Assembly: GCF_030247185.1 (NCBI RefSeq)
Contig: NC_080572.1
Span: 182,680,866-182,744,865 of the forward strand
DNA from: Malaya genurostris
Taxonomy: Eukaryota; Arthropoda; Insecta; Diptera; Culicidae
Length of the DNA stretch: 64,000 bases
Direction: 5' to 3'
Part shown: one piece after another, positions 11,441 to 23,422 of the stretch
Position numbering within the stretch: position 1 is the first letter of the stretch
Layout of the letters: each line of letters starts with the position of its first letter
Program-made: the position numbers and the translations under genes
The notes under the pieces: model-generated
Seen by the model: only the letters and a program-made list of their open reading frames with translations
Databases searched by the model: none
Told to the model about the DNA's origin: nothing

Positions 11441-12476
11441 TGGGAATTAAATTTTTTTACCAGATCAGTTTGGATTTTGTCATGAACATTCAACTACTCA
11501 TCAACTTGTCAGAGTAACGAACATGATAAAATCGAATAAATCTTCTGGGTTATCCACTGGAGTTGCTCTTCTAGACATAGAAAAAGCATTCGACAGTGTT
11601 TGGCACAAAGGTTTAACGGCAAAATTGTCTGATTTCCAGTTTCCTATTTATTTGATCAAAATGATTCAAAATTATTCAATTGATCGTACTCTTCAGGTTA
11701 GCTATCAGAATTGTAAATCTGAATTGTTACCCGTACGAGCCGGTGTTCCGCAGGGTTCGAGCGTAGCTCCAATCTTGTATAATATTTTCACTTCTTATCA
11801 TCCGAATCTACCCTATTGGTTGTCAGAAATCGCTATTCTGTGACGACACAAGTCTGTTAGCCACGGGTAGAAATCTAAGAGTGATCTGCAGTCGCCTACA
11901 AAGTAGTTTAAATATTTTCAGTGATTATCTGTCATAATGGAAAATTAAACCAAATGCAGCAAAAACGCAATTAATTATCTTTCCTCATAAGCCAAAAGCT
12001 TATTTTTATAAATCAAGCAATAATCACATTCTCAAATTGAATGGCTTGGAATTGACATGGTCTGATCAAGCTAAATACTTAAGTTTAACGTATGACAAAA
12101 AACTCACTTTCAAGGATCACATTGAAGGAATCCAGGCAAAGTGTAATAAATATATTAAATGTTTATATCCTCTTATAAACAGAAATTCTAAGCTCTGTCT
12201 AAAAAACAAATTGTTAATTTATAAACAAATTTTCAGACAAGCCATGCTTTATGCAGTACCAATTTGGTCAAGTTGTTGTTCCACCAGGAAGAAAACGCTT
12301 CAAAGGATTCAGAATAAAAATCTGAAAATGATTTTGAAGCGCCTCCCTGGTTTAGTACAAATGAGTTACACAGACTCACAAATATAGAACCATTAGATGT
12401 AATGTCACATAATATTATAAGCAAATTCCGACAAAAATCGATGCAATCTTCAATTGAATCGAATCGCTCTCTGTAT
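11441..12476 (+). pseudogene. Jockey copy B ORF2, right half (RT core and C terminus)
   Basis: Resumes at FLPDQFGFCHEHSTTHQL, then LLDIEKAFDSVWHKGL, RAGVPQGSSVAPILYNIFTS, WKIKPNAAKTQLIIFP and the C-terminal IWSSCCSTRKKTLQRIQNK block. Damage includes loss of the frame around the catalytic motif near 11840 (only DTSL remains clear), a stop in LS*WKIK at about 11935-11937, and a frame change near 12360 after LKRLPG. The homologous end ends near SNRSLY, with a TAG about 12476. It supplies the C-terminal region that copy A lacks. Confidence 0.82.
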
Positions 12477-12599
12477 TAGTTAGTAAGTTAGTATATAAGT
12501 TCCTTTTCCCCATTACACAATATAAGTAGGTTTAGAATTTTCCCTACTCAAAAATCTCAGAATTGCGGAAGCAAATGATGTCCTCATGGTAATAACCAA

Positions 12600-12758
<159 letters not shown>

Positions 12759-12856
12759 AGACTGAAATGTCACCATTTGTGGCTGAACACCCAATTTAAA
12801 TCTTAATAATTTAATTTTAACTCATATTCCAATTAACAGTTATTTACAAATCCTGT

Positions 12857-13545
12857 TTTAATCCACCTAGTTGTATAATGAAGCTTTTCTCATGTTTAAT
12901 ACTAAGGTATTCTATTCAAAATGTTTCTCTTCAATTTTTTAACGAAACCAAAGGATTGTTTGTGCGTTAACTAGTATAACATACAGAATGTAACAGTGCT
13001 TTGCTCGCGACGACGATTTAAATTTTTATTGTATCCGAAAATATGCAGTAATATTTGGTAGGACCATAAGACCTTTTATTCCCCCCTAAGATTGGGAATA
13101 ACGGTTTTGAGTCCAGTTTAGAAAATTTACGTTTACGTTTTTAGTTTCACCTGTTTAAGTGATGGTGTACAATATTTTACACACTTTAGCCTATAACTCC
13201 GGAACCGGAAATCGGATCCAAACGAAATTCAGAATCACTGAGAAAGAAGAAAAAGAGTAAGATCCATTTTGGAATATATGACCACTATTTTCGGTGCTTC
13301 CGGAATCAAAAATCAGGAGCCTGGATAGCCGAAATCGCTTTGTTTGGTTGCCTACTGATAATGGCTATCGATTCGTGTAGTTTTGAGACTAGTTTAGGAA
13401 ATTTTTTACGATTTTTGTTTCACCTGTTGAAGTGACGGTATCAAATTTTGAACAAAATTTTACCCTATAGTTCCGGAACTGGATGTCGGCCTATTCAGGC
13501 CTATTTGCGTACAAGCTTCACGTGGCCGATTTAGCCGATTTTTTA
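12857..13545 (+). repeat. Dispersed repeat family X, left segment
   Basis: Begins with the family start TTAATCCACCTAGTTGTATA and the TTTTCTCATG that follows. It continues with CCGGAACCGGAAATCGGATC (about 13200) and a second module ending near 13500, both associated with a recurring AAGTGACGGTA motif. It is cut by the gag-like retroelement relic at about 13546. Confidence 0.65.
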
Positions 13546-14210
13546 AATAATTTTTTTTTTTTGAGTTGGATCTCGTTGTCACCCTTTTTCTAAGAGGGAG
13601 AGAAGGTTCCATTTTCTTCCTGCGAGGATTCGTTCGTGGTTCGTCTCGTCATCCATTGCCGCATCGATGGAATTGTTGTCGATTTCCGTCTTCTTTTCGT
13701 TGCTAGTTGCTCTAGATGCACCTTGTTGTACATTGGTTGCAGTTGCTGGTTGGTTAGATGGTTAGCTGTTAATTGCAGCTGGTGTACTTTGTTCTATAGG
13801 GATTACGTTGGATGGTTTCGTTGAAGGGGATTCTTCACTGTTGTTGGTGACTGTCACAGGCGTACTGGGGTTGCTTGGGGTTGGTGTGAAGGAAGCACTG
13901 TTGTCCTTTGGTATAGTTGTCTCCTTGTCCAGTTTATCACATGGCTTACCGTAGTGAACAGCTTTTTGGCAATATTGACATGTGGCCATCTGATTGTCAT
14001 AGGTAACAAGTGATTTGCATGTAATTCTTGTATCTTGACCGAAAATCACAAAGGAAGTTATAGGCCTCTTCAAGTGTATGCGTAATAAACGTACGCCATT
14101 TCGAATACCGGGGAAAAAATTCTTCCACTTTTCTTTTTGGATAGAGAGAATCTATTCGTATTGGGACATACTTTTGATACCTTTTCTTTGACTCCAAGAT
14201 TGTAAAAATC
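13546..14210 (-). pseudogene. Zinc-knuckle gag-like ORF relic (gag-only family, copy 1)
   Basis: Minus-strand coding homology to the intact ORF at 39497-40474. It has SMSQYE followed by a stop, WKNFFPGIRNGVRLLRI, KRPITSFVIFGQD, the CCHC knuckle CQYCQKAVHYGKPC, and a Thr/Pro-rich tail. The 3' end is next to a T-run on the plus strand (poly-A on the minus strand) at about 13550, and the 5' end is truncated near 14210 against family X sequence (AAAATCGATCACGCCATCTT). At least one in-frame stop and internal length differences make it a pseudogene. The upstream RRM-like half is missing. Confidence 0.75.
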
Positions 14211-14690
14211 GATCACGCCATCTTTGAGAAAAGGGAGGAAGTAATTTGAAATACGATTTATTTACTTATCACCCTGTAATTCAGGAATAAAAATAAAATT
14301 CAGGAACATTGTATGAAACAATTATAGCTTTCATTTGTATCTAAGTTTGTGAGCCGTCTCTGAGAAATGTTAGTACACATATTTTACATCTATTAATTAT
14401 TTTGCACATATCACTCTGTAATTCCGGAACCGGAAGTCGGATTCAAATAAAATTCAGGGCCTTTGTGTGGGGTTACAAGACCTTTCATTTGAATCTAAGT
14501 TTAGGAAAATCGGTTCAGTCATCTCCGATAAAAGTAAGTGCAAAAAATGTTACATACATACATTTTGCGTACTCGACGAACTGAGTCGATTGGTATATTT
14601 CACTCGACCATCCGGGTTTCGGTTCGAGAGTTGGTTTTCATAGTGATTGCATAACCTTTCTATATGAGAAAGGCAAAACATATTTTACGT
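14211..14690 (+). repeat. Dispersed repeat family X, right segment and 3' end
   Basis: Contains AATTCCGGAACCGGAAGTCG, GACCTTTCATTTGAATCTAA, AAAATCGGTTCAGTCATCTC, a trailer GTACTCGACGAACTGAGTCG, and the terminal TGCATAACCTTTCTATATGA plus GAAAGGCAAAA. The terminal AGAAAGGC is the complement of the GCCTTTCT near the family start, suggesting short inverted termini. Confidence 0.7.
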
Positions 14691-14725
14691 TTTTCACTTT
14701 GCCTCCTTTAGTGACGGTATAAGTA

Positions 14726-16028
14726 AGGAGTATATCTAAAATCAGCTCTCCACATACATTTGTGTTGTACGCATGTATTTGTGATGGTTTTTTATACTCA
14801 TATCACAGCATGCTGTGCGTTTAGCTGTCAGCTTTCATTTGTTTACTTGATTGTGCGGTTGAAATTCAGCGTTTTCTGAATGTCGCGTGTTGAAAAGGAA
14901 GTGAAAATTAAGGTTTTGGACACATGGCTTAGTGAGAAGGGTATTACTATGCGAAAATTAGCGAAGCGGTTTGGAATTCATCATGTCAGTGTTAAAACCA
15001 TCATTAATAAGTTTGCGGAACACTATTCTTTGGATGAGCTACCAGGAAGAGGCAGAAAACCCGGCTTTTCCAACCCGAAATTAGTCCAGAAAGTGGTATC
15101 TCTAGCCTTGAAGTAAAAATCAATGTCAATACGTGATTTGGCCAAAAAAGCAGGAACGAGTGTCGGAATGATCCAGCATATCAAGAGGCGAAATCACCTG
15201 AAGACCTACAAGAAACAGAAAATCTCGAAACAAAGTGTAGAACAGAAGAAGCGAGCAGCAACAAGGGCGGAAATTGTATTCGCGTCTTCTACAGTGTTCG
15301 GATGCATGCATTTTGATGGACGATGAGACTTATGTAAAGGAGGACTCAAAAACCCTTTCAGGTCCACAATACTTTACTGTCGTCGTTGGGGAGGATGTGA
15401 GCGATGCGGACAGGTCGATTCAAGTGGAGAAATTCAATCAAAAGGTACTGGTATGGCAAGCAATATGTTTCTGTGGTTTGAAGTCAACCATTTTTTACAC
15501 TACCGAAACTATAAATGCAGGAATCTATCGATCTTAGTATCTCCAGAAGAGATTGCTGCCTTTTTATAGGAAGCATAGTACACCTCCACTGTTTTGGCCG
15601 GATTTAGCGTCGGCTCACTATGCCAGAACCACTTTCAATTGGCTTGCGGAAAAGGGTATAAATTTCGTTGAGAAAAATATCAATCCACCAAATTGCCCTC
15701 AACTTCGATCCATCAAACGTTACTGGGCAATCGTGAAGAGGCTCTTCAAGAAGACTTCTAAGGCAGCTGGGAACATGCAGGAGTTTAAAAAAAAATTTGG
15801 GCTCAAACGTCCAAAAAATGCAATGCAACACTAGTCCGGAGCTTGATGAAGAGCGTTCGATCAAAAGTTCGAAAATTCGTGAAGGAATAACTTAAATTTC
15901 ATCCGGTTTTCATTATGCTCAAGTTTAACCTCGTACAATAAAAGATCAATTTTTAGTTTGATTAAAATATCGTTTTTATCATAATTCGAAAGAAAAATTT
16001 TTGGATAGCTTATTTTCGATACACTCCA
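14726..16028 (+). mobile_element. DD37E Tc1/mariner-superfamily transposon with TIRs
   Basis: Imperfect TIRs of about 26 bp: the left end starts AGGAGTATATCTAAAATCAG, and the complement of the right end starts TGGAGTGTATCGAAAATAAG. TA dinucleotides flank both ends (14724-14725 and 16029-16030). The element lies inside family X sequence: the left flank has TTTAGTGACGGTATAAG, and the right flank resumes with the CACCCTGCAATTACAGAACC module. The internal transposase is broken. Confidence 0.85.
14880..15834 (+). pseudogene. DD37E transposase, inactivated
   Basis: Transposase of the IS630-Tc1-mariner superfamily, which would cut and paste the element at TA sites. The N-terminal helix-turn-helix region starts MSRVEKEVKIKVLDTWLSEK and includes GRGRKPGFSN. 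A second HTH segment starts MSIRDLAKKAGTS. Catalytic blocks are MDDETYV (first Asp) and WPDLASAHYA (second Asp). The third acidic position lies after exactly 37 intervening residues but is Lys (SIKRYW) where the family has Glu. Breaks are a TAA at 15114-15116, a frameshift near 15270 and a TAG at 15535-15537. It is a dead copy even apart from the catalytic change. Confidence 0.88.
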
Positions 16029-16030
16029 TA

Positions 16031-16900
16031 TTATAACAATCTTCACCCTGCAATTACAGAACCAGTTATTGAATCCGGATGAAATTCATGAATTCAATAT
16101 GGAACCACGAGACCGTTCATTTGAACCGTGGTTTTTGTAAATCGGTCAAGTCAAGTGTGTGAGATCTATTTTGGAGTATATGACCACTATTTCCGGTGCT
16201 TCCGGAATCAAAAATCGGGAGCCTGGATAGCCGGAATCGGTTTGTTTGGTTGTCTACTGGTAATGGCTAACGATTTGAGTAGTTTCGAGGCCAAATAAGA
16301 CACTTTTTTACGTGTTTTGTTTCGTCGCTTTAGCTGACGGTATCACATTTTTAACACACCTTACCCTATAAATCCGGAACCGGAAGTCGGATCCGGATGA
16401 AATTTGTTTTGTATGAAACCATGAGACCTTTCATTTGAAGTTAAGTTTGCTAAAATCGGTCACGCCATCTCTGAGAAAATGATGGAAGTAAATTGAAATA
16501 GGAAATCTTACACTAATCAACCTGTAATTCATGAACCAAAAGTCGGATCGAAATAAAACTCAGAAACTTTGTAAGGAATAATTATACCTCTCATTTGAAT
16601 TTAAGTTTGTAAGAATCGGTTCAGCCGACTCTGAGAAAAGTATGTGCACTTGTTTACATTTTTTTTTGCACCGGAAGTGGAGTTCAGGAACTTTGTGTGG
16701 GACTACAAGACCTTCCATTTGAAAATCGGTTCAGGCATATCCGAGAAAAGTGAGTGCAAAAAATGTTAAAAAAAATACACACACATACACACATACAGAC
16801 ATTTTTCGTACTCGACGAACTGAGTCGAATGATATATGACGCTCGGATCTCTTGGCCTCGGTTCAAAAGTCGGTTTTCACAGTGATTGCATAATGCATAA
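16031..16900 (+). repeat. Dispersed repeat family X, continuation after the DD37E insertion
   Basis: Several modules in tandem: AATCCGGAACCGGAAGTCGG near 16372, GGTTCAGCCGACTCTGAGAA near 16619, then a CA-rich stretch and the trailer GTACTCGACGAACTGAGTCG near 16809. It ends with a GATTGCATAATGCATAAG variant. Successive modules differ, as expected for old tandem units within the repeat. Confidence 0.65.
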
Positions 16901-19079
16901 GTGATTCAAACAAATTTTGTTTTCAATTTGAGTGGACTGCTGCCAGGCTTTCCAACGTGATTTCTACTTCATATCCCTGTAAACATTTTTAAGAAAGGCA
17001 TCATTGTACCAATACAAGAATTCAAAAATTTGTAAGTGATGTGGTTCCGATCTATTTGCGAATCAAGAAGCTTGTGCACAAAAATCAAAAGTTTTTAAAT
17101 TGCAAATCGAAAATTATATGAAGTTTCCAAAAACAGTCTAGATGCCAGTTAATATAACAAAAACAGTGGCTCAGCGGCCGGGACACTATTATTGAGGTAT
17201 ATTCTGTACGTGACTCTCATATATCATAGACTCTGTTTGGATAGACTGAAATATGACAGTCTCAAATCGAGTCACCAGGAAAAAAAACTTTTATTCGTTC
17301 GGTTTTGTACGGATATGCACCATTAAATTAGAAGTAAGTAAAACGTACACTTTGAGTGGCAATGGTACGAGACGAAATCATTTACAAACGAGATCATTAT
17401 AATTATCTGTGCTCGTTTTATGTTCAGATACCAACGAGTCCCCAGTATAGGATTTTATAGGATGCAAGAGAAAACACGTTATCAAGCATAATTTACACAG
17501 TGCGAACGATAAAAAAATGTATTTTATAAGTGATCAAATGTTCTAACGTAAAAGCACTCGAAGATAGACTACATGAGAAACCTTTTTCCCATGCCGTTAA
17601 AGGAAATAGTTGTATGTTCAATCCTAATTATCTGAACTGATTTGCAGTAACCTTAGAATAAAATAGCTATAAATCATTCTCCAAACAAGTACAAACAATC
17701 ACTAAACCATTCCTAAACAGTTCTTCGCCCTAGGCTAGTCCAGTTGACGAATTTAACGACTGTTTATTATCATAACACCGTGAAACGACTTTTACTACAA
17801 CTGAGGGCTATAAAATGTCTTCTCGCTTGTTCATCCATCCATCAGCCGTGAAGAAATCCGTAGGAGTAATGTTGAGAACAAAGAAATAATTACTCTGTTA
17901 TCCGACTGACTTGTACGCGAGTTGATCTGTGCTTTTTTGAACAACAACCAGAAAGTCTCTGTACCATGTGCCAGAGCCAAACAATTAGCTGGAGGAGAAT
18001 CGTAAAAAAAGATATCAAATTTGAAACATTTATGAATGATGTTGTTTCAAAGCCATCGTGATATCTGATTGAAGACGGAAGCGGGGAAACGGGGTTAGTA
18101 GTCATAGTCGAAACAAACAACCGACAACTTTAGTAGATGAGAAAAACTGTGACTAAAAACTCATATTAACTTAATCAGATAATCCACGAACGGGGGTGAA
18201 TTCCGATCGGAAAACGCTTACGGCTGTCAAATTTCAACTAAAATAATATCGTTTTAAGTAATCCTATTAAATGATACGCTAAAGAGTAATAGGATGAAAA
18301 TCGGATCATCATCCTTCTCCCAAGCGTCGTTTGATGAATCTGTCACCTGATCGCCGGTCAAATGCGACTCAGCCAGTGGACATGAATTCGCACTTTTAAG
18401 ATGGATTGCCCGTCTGAAAAGAAGCTCGAAATGAATGGTGTCTTTGACCCGAACATGCTTAGACTAAGCAGCCGGTTTAGTTCAAAATAAAAAATGATTG
18501 AATGGAAATGAAGAAAAAAAGTGGTTTCTTTTTCCTGCTAGTTGGGTGAATTATTTATTCGCTCTCCTGCAGGTTCGTCGCTTGTTTCCCAAGATCTTTT
18601 ATTATCATGGCGGTTGAACCACACCTCCCGGATGCACAAGTCCCTCTGGCAGCGACACTTCTCTAAGGTGTTCCAGAGATTGTAGACTGGATTAGAGTTT
18701 GATGTTCGTATAGCTGACTTTATGAGATATGGACTTTGAGTGATATGTTGCCACCAGACACAAGAGTTCTGAGAACAATCTTGAATGGAATGCAAATTTT
18801 TGGTGGTTGAAAATATCAATTTGTCAATTTTTTTTCGATTTTATTGATTTGAAACGGCTCGGCATCCTAAAGTTAAACGGACCTGGCTCCCTGTATATCG
18901 TTGTTATCCTTTGCTCTCTAGCAAATTAAGAGGGACGATGGTTGGAAATGTAGTTATGTGGTTTTCTGTAGGTAAGAATAATCTCTGGTAAGCTCTGTTC
19001 TAGAGGTACTTGGTTTGATTAGCACCGGTTTAAAGGTAGTACCTCTTATTTCCTTAAGTGTAGATGATTTCTTGATCTT
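16901..19079. other. No gene recognised
   Basis: No transposon protein, TIR or tRNA is visible. A TATAAAA at 17809-17815 with TCAG-type initiators about 24-35 bp downstream could be a core promoter, but the only nearby ATG opens a seven-codon frame. Short ORFs on the minus strand (around 17.9-18.1 kb and 18.5-18.8 kb) show no recognisable domain. Confidence 0.4.
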
Positions 19080-19260
19080 AAAGCTTCTGACCATATTGGC
19101 ATTAGGCCAGTTGATGGTCGTAAGTGACAAACGATTTACATGAAAATCTTATGTTCTGGCCAAAAGCCACATGAGAAGAAATATAATTCTTTAAGCACAT
19201 GCGTTACATACGTACTCCATAGTGGACCGATAAAAATCGAAGGGCACTTGCTCATTCAGT
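19080..19260 (-). pseudogene. Zinc-knuckle gag-like ORF relic (gag-only family, copy 2)
   Basis: Translation of the minus strand with stops ignored gives LKNYISSHVAFGQNIRFSCK and SFVTYDHQLA. These align with LRKAISSYIICGQDGIQPCK and TLITYENQLV of the intact copy at 39497-40474. Only this central part is recognisable and several stops interrupt it. This is an old fragment, found by comparison within the window. Confidence 0.6.
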
Positions 19261-19589
19261 AGTACTGCCGGTTACACCTTTTGTTCGTTAAGTTCACTCT
19301 TTTCTAAAACGCCGAATTTGTCACACCCTGTATTGTCCATTAAAGGCAAGCAGATTATTCTGTTGACTGTCCGAAGCGGGCTAAAAAGCAAACTGGTCAA
19401 TTTGTAAATGATAATCTTATGATTCTGTACCTGTATTGAGTGTCATTATTTCAAATGTATTGCATCGAAATTTCAATCATGAATTTTGTCTCATAGGAAC
19501 AGTAATCTTTGATCACGGAGTAATAATTTTTGAAGACTTAGTCGAACTCCACTTGGACGACCAAATGTAAACATTGATCCGTGCAGGCC

Positions 19590-20475
19590 AATCTAGATAC
19601 CAAAAATACCAAAAACAAAAACAAAATAATACCAAACATATCAATAATATGAAAAATACCAAAAGTAAAAAATACCAAAAATAAAAAATAATAACAAAAA
19701 CACCAAAAATACCAAAAATAAACAAAAACAACATAATACCAAAAATACTAATACAAAAAATACCAAAATTATTTAAAATACCAAAAACACCAGATATACT
19801 AAAAATACCTAAAAATACCAAAAATGCCAAAAATACTAAAAATATTAAAAATACCAAAAAAAAATTTAAACAAAATAATATCAAAAATACCAATAATAAG
19901 AAAAATACCAAAAGTTAAAAATATCAAAATTAACATATAATAACAAAAACACCAAAAATACTAATACCAAAACTACCAAAATTATTTAAAATACCAGAAA
20001 CACCAAATTTACTAAAAATACCAAAAACGGCCAAAAATACCAAGAATACAAAAAATACCAACTATAGCAATAATTCCAAAAATACTAGAAATATTAAAAA
20101 TACCAAAAAAAACCTAAAACAAAATAATATCAAAAATACCAATAATAAAAAAAACACCAAAAGGTAAAAATACCAAAAATTACAAATAACAACAAAAACA
20201 CCAAATATACCAAAAATACCAATAATAAGAAAAATACAAAAAATAAAAAATATCAATAATAATAAATAATAACAAAAGCACCAATATTACCAAGAATAAA
20301 CAAAACCATACCAAATATTACAAAAACACAAAAAAAAAACAAAAATATCAATAATAACAAAAAGAACAAAAAAAAACAAAAATCCCAAAAATACTAATAC
20401 GAAAAATACCAAAAATACCAAAAATACTAAAAATATCAAATATACCAAAAATCAAAACACCACAAACAAAATCGT
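19590..20475. repeat. A-rich degenerate tandem tract of (ACCAAAAAT) type
   Basis: Nearly 900 bp built from ATACCAAAAATACCAAAAAC-like units with variable spacing and frequent single-base changes. The minus strand reads as Phe/Leu/Ile/Val-rich open frames that only reflect composition. A short related patch (CCAAAAATACCAAACATACC style) is at about 22110-22195. Confidence 0.9.
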
Positions 20476-20599
20476 GACAAAATCTGGACAAATTAAATTA
20501 AAAGTAAAACAAATTTGCTCTTAGTTCAATTCAAGATGCATTAGTTATTTTTGAACTGTGCATTATTATTCATCTTAAAACTATTTACAGTTATTTAAT

Positions 20600-21440
20600 T
20601 AGGCTGCATTGGAGTCTGTGCAGACGTCTCTGGAACCGATTTAGCTGGAGCCCAATACCGCTGGATAGGTCGTTACTCCAGACAGTTAGATGGATTCGCC
20701 TCTTTCGATACAACATGAACTCCATTCGCTTCATACCATTTCAAAGTATCTTGGGCGTAGTGACAAGATGCCAAATCAACCTAAAATAGCGAGGGATCGC
20801 CATGGCTGCGTGGAAATAGTAAAAATCACTTCTATAGGTATTTTTCACGGTATAGTTTCTTTTTTTTATATCAGCTCCATAGTGCCTGCCAAGCCATATA
20901 TTTTTTGGGAATCGGCCTTTTTCTGTGTCCTGAGATGCTCCTCTACGCCGTTCCGTTGCATGCTGTATAAAAAGACATTATGGGAAGCTGCTTAAAGTCA
21001 TCCAGCACACAAGTTCCATCGTCTATCATCACGCAATAAAACTTCGTCAATTTTTCACGATACAACTTGCGGGCCCTAGTTTTAGCCGTCACATTCTGTT
21101 TATCAGTACGGTTCGGTGCAGGTTTCGTCTTGAACGACATCGTACCTTGCCAGTGCTTGAGGAATATGCACGAGAGTTGGAGGCATTTTTACTTTTCTAG
21201 CTATGTACCGGAAAACCTCTTCTGTTATATTTCCATCATTTTTGTGTTCTTCTGGTCGTTCCTGATCTTGTTCCACTCACAGCCTTCCTGGCTGTCAAAC
21301 GTGTATCCAAAGATTTAGAAATGTTTTGGACAATGCTTGCAGAAAAAAAGTTATTTTGCAAGTTCTCTTACTGACAGCTCCGGATTTTCATTGCGACCGC
21401 ACACAATTGCGTTTCGTACTTACTCTTCTTTTGACGCCAT
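20600..21440 (-). pseudogene. DD37E transposase relic
   Basis: On the minus strand a start MASKEE (ATG at 21440-21438) leads into AIVCGRNENPELSVRELAK. Then come KTRARKLYREKLTKFYCVMI, the first-Asp block IDDGTCVLDDFKQLP (around 21000), VDLASCHYAQDTLKWYEANG (around 20760) and the ANPSNC...RPIQRYWA block (around 20690). The spacing from the second Asp to the third position is again 37, but the position is Gln. Multiple stops and frameshifts are present. It is a different family from the copies at 14.7, 36.3 and 47.3 kb. I could not define its TIRs. Confidence 0.75.
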
Positions 21441-22309
21441 CTTCGATCTAAAAAGTTTAAGTAGCACCAAAAATTGATTTTGCACGATGAGCAAACATAC
21501 GTTCATCATTCTGCGAAATAATCCAAGCGTACACAGTTCAAAAAAATATTGTCATTTTACATCGTATAAGATGCACATATTTCACACAAATTCATATTCA
21601 AGAACATGTAAAATTGTGTGATTTGAAAGTTACACAGCTTGAATTCGAATAAAATAATAAACAAAAGATCGATAGTAGCAGCGCGACTTGAACCGAGAAA
21701 AATTAGATCACAAGCACATCGGTTACTCGACCAAACCATAGAGCTTATATCTGTTCATTGATCCATAAAATCCATACAGCGGCAATTGGCAAATTACACT
21801 CGGAGCGTGTAAAATTCTGTGCGAGTGGAATATTGCGTCATTTGAAAAATTGAGTAGTTGTGAATTGTACTGTTTGTAAAATTATGTCACCTGTACAATT
21901 AATAATTATTTTCTGTGTAATTCCAGAAATATACGTATTTACGGGTATTCAGATTTTGTCGCGAACAAGCCTTACCAAAAATTTTTCATCCATCTAGTGG
22001 TATAATGATATCTTTTTCATATTACTCATGTTTTTGCAAATATAGTTAAGGGACTCTTAAAAAAACTTGTCTTTTAATCACAATTTTCACACAATTGTTT
22101 TCAAATTAAAAGTTCCAAAAGTACCAAAAATGCCGAAAATACCGAGTATAGCAAAAATACCAAACATACCAAAAATTATAAAAATACGAAAACTTTCATC
22201 AATGCTGGAGTTTTCAGAAATTGCAAGAATATCAAATCTGTGTAGAGTTTTCATAACAAACTAAATTCAAATGATAGATTCCCTTTGTTTATTTTCTCTT
22301 TCAATTATT
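21441..22309. other. No protein-coding gene; possible tRNA-derived SINE
   Basis: On the minus strand at 21740-21682 an A-box-like TGGTTTGGTCGAGTAACCG is followed about 45 bases later by GGTTCAAGTCGCG, a good B box. The spacing is that of a tRNA, but acceptor and T stems do not close well, so this is more likely a tRNA-derived SINE or decayed tRNA. A family X start fragment lies at about 21988 (CATCCATCTAGTGGTATAAT). Confidence 0.35.
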
Positions 22310-22460
22310 ACGGAATTCACCCAAACCTCCGTTCGCATACACTTTTTTACCTCCTTTTACGTAATTCTTTATATCTTTTTTACGAACCAAATCCCAAATA
22401 AGGATTTTTTTACGAACTAAATCCCAAATAACGTAAACTTTTTTACGAACCTACTTTATG
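22310..22460 (+). repeat. Fragment of the CACCCAAACCTCC TIR element family
   Basis: The terminal CACCCAAACCTCCG is followed by two copies of ACGAAC(C/T)AAATCCCAAATA. This is the same order as the left end of the element at 39063-41239. No matching right end is seen nearby, so it is a solo end or deleted copy. Confidence 0.65.
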
Positions 22461-22749
22461 AAAACCCTTCTTAATCCACCTAGTGGTGTGATAATGCCTT
22501 TCTCTTCTTTCATAACAGTCTCATGAAAATATGTTTCATACTTTTATTAAAAAATTTTAGATACTAATTTTGACACCAATTGATTCAGATTGATTCGAGT
22601 AGTTCACAAAAGCATGCTTTAGTGTTTATGTCACACAGTCAGCATCATTTTTCCAAACAAGTGCTTAACATTTGCGTTGCCTATTTGTATGAGAACAGTG
22701 ATGCTAATCTAAAAAAGCCTTCTTAGTCCACTTAGTGGAATTTTCATAT

Positions 22750-23041
22750 ATCTTGAAAATTCACCATAGGGGGAGTACATGAAATTTTCGAAATCGAAAA
22801 AAAATTTTTGATGCCAATAGGCTTAGAATTGCATGAAACGTCGAGATTTAGTGTCATCTCGAAAAAAAATTTTTTGAAAAAGTCGAAGTCCCAGAAAGTT
22901 GATTTTTTCAAAAAAAATTTTTTTTTTTTGAGATGACACAACATTTCGATGTTTCATGCAGTTTTAAGAGTTTCGGCATAAAAAAAAATTTTCGATTTTG
23001 AAAATTTCATGAACTCCCCCCTATGGTGCTTTTTCAAGATC
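22750..23041. repeat. Long imperfect inverted repeat (hairpin)
   Basis: Arms of about 140 bp read outward from a centre near 22897. The left arm has CACCATAGGGGGAGTACATG, ATGCCAATAGGCTTAGAATT, GCATGAAACGTCGAGATTTA and GTGTCATCTCGAAAA. The right arm has the complements in reverse order, ending with TGAACTCCCCCCTATGGTGC. The left arm outer flank ATCTTGAAAA also pairs with TTTTTCAAGAT. If transcribed it would fold into a long stem. Confidence 0.8.
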
Positions 23042-23422
23042 GAAAATTGTCAAACCTTTACCACCGGGCAGCACCCCTTACGCATGTCCGATTTAGGTCA
23101 AATTTTGCATGAAGGCTTTTTTCGAGGTGCTTAAACTTTTGAGCACTAGAGATTAACGAAAATAGAGGTGATTCCAAAATTTTGGCACCCTTATATATAT
23201 AAGAGCGATAAAAATCAAAGTGTTTTGTCGGGTACGTCACTTATACAATCATATCTCCGGAACCAAAAGTCACAGTCATTTGATCTTCGAACTTGATCAA
23301 TGGTCCGACAGTAGCTTTCAAACGAGCCCAAGTTTGTCAAAATCGGTTCAGCCATCTCTGAGAAAATTGAGCGCGTTCAAATATCTTCGAAAAGTGCACT
23401 CACACACACACACACACACATA

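Noticed and set aside
17809..17850. TATAAAA plus TCAG initiators as a host promoter
   Set aside because: The initiator spacing is not good, and the following ATG opens only seven codons with no donor; left as a note.
18538..18819. 93-codon minus-strand ORF as a transposase or host gene
   Set aside because: No catalytic motif or family resemblance that I can defend.
19513..20256. Hydrophobic Phe/Leu/Val-rich minus-strand frames that look like membrane proteins
   Set aside because: They arise from the A/C-rich tandem tract; composition explains them fully.
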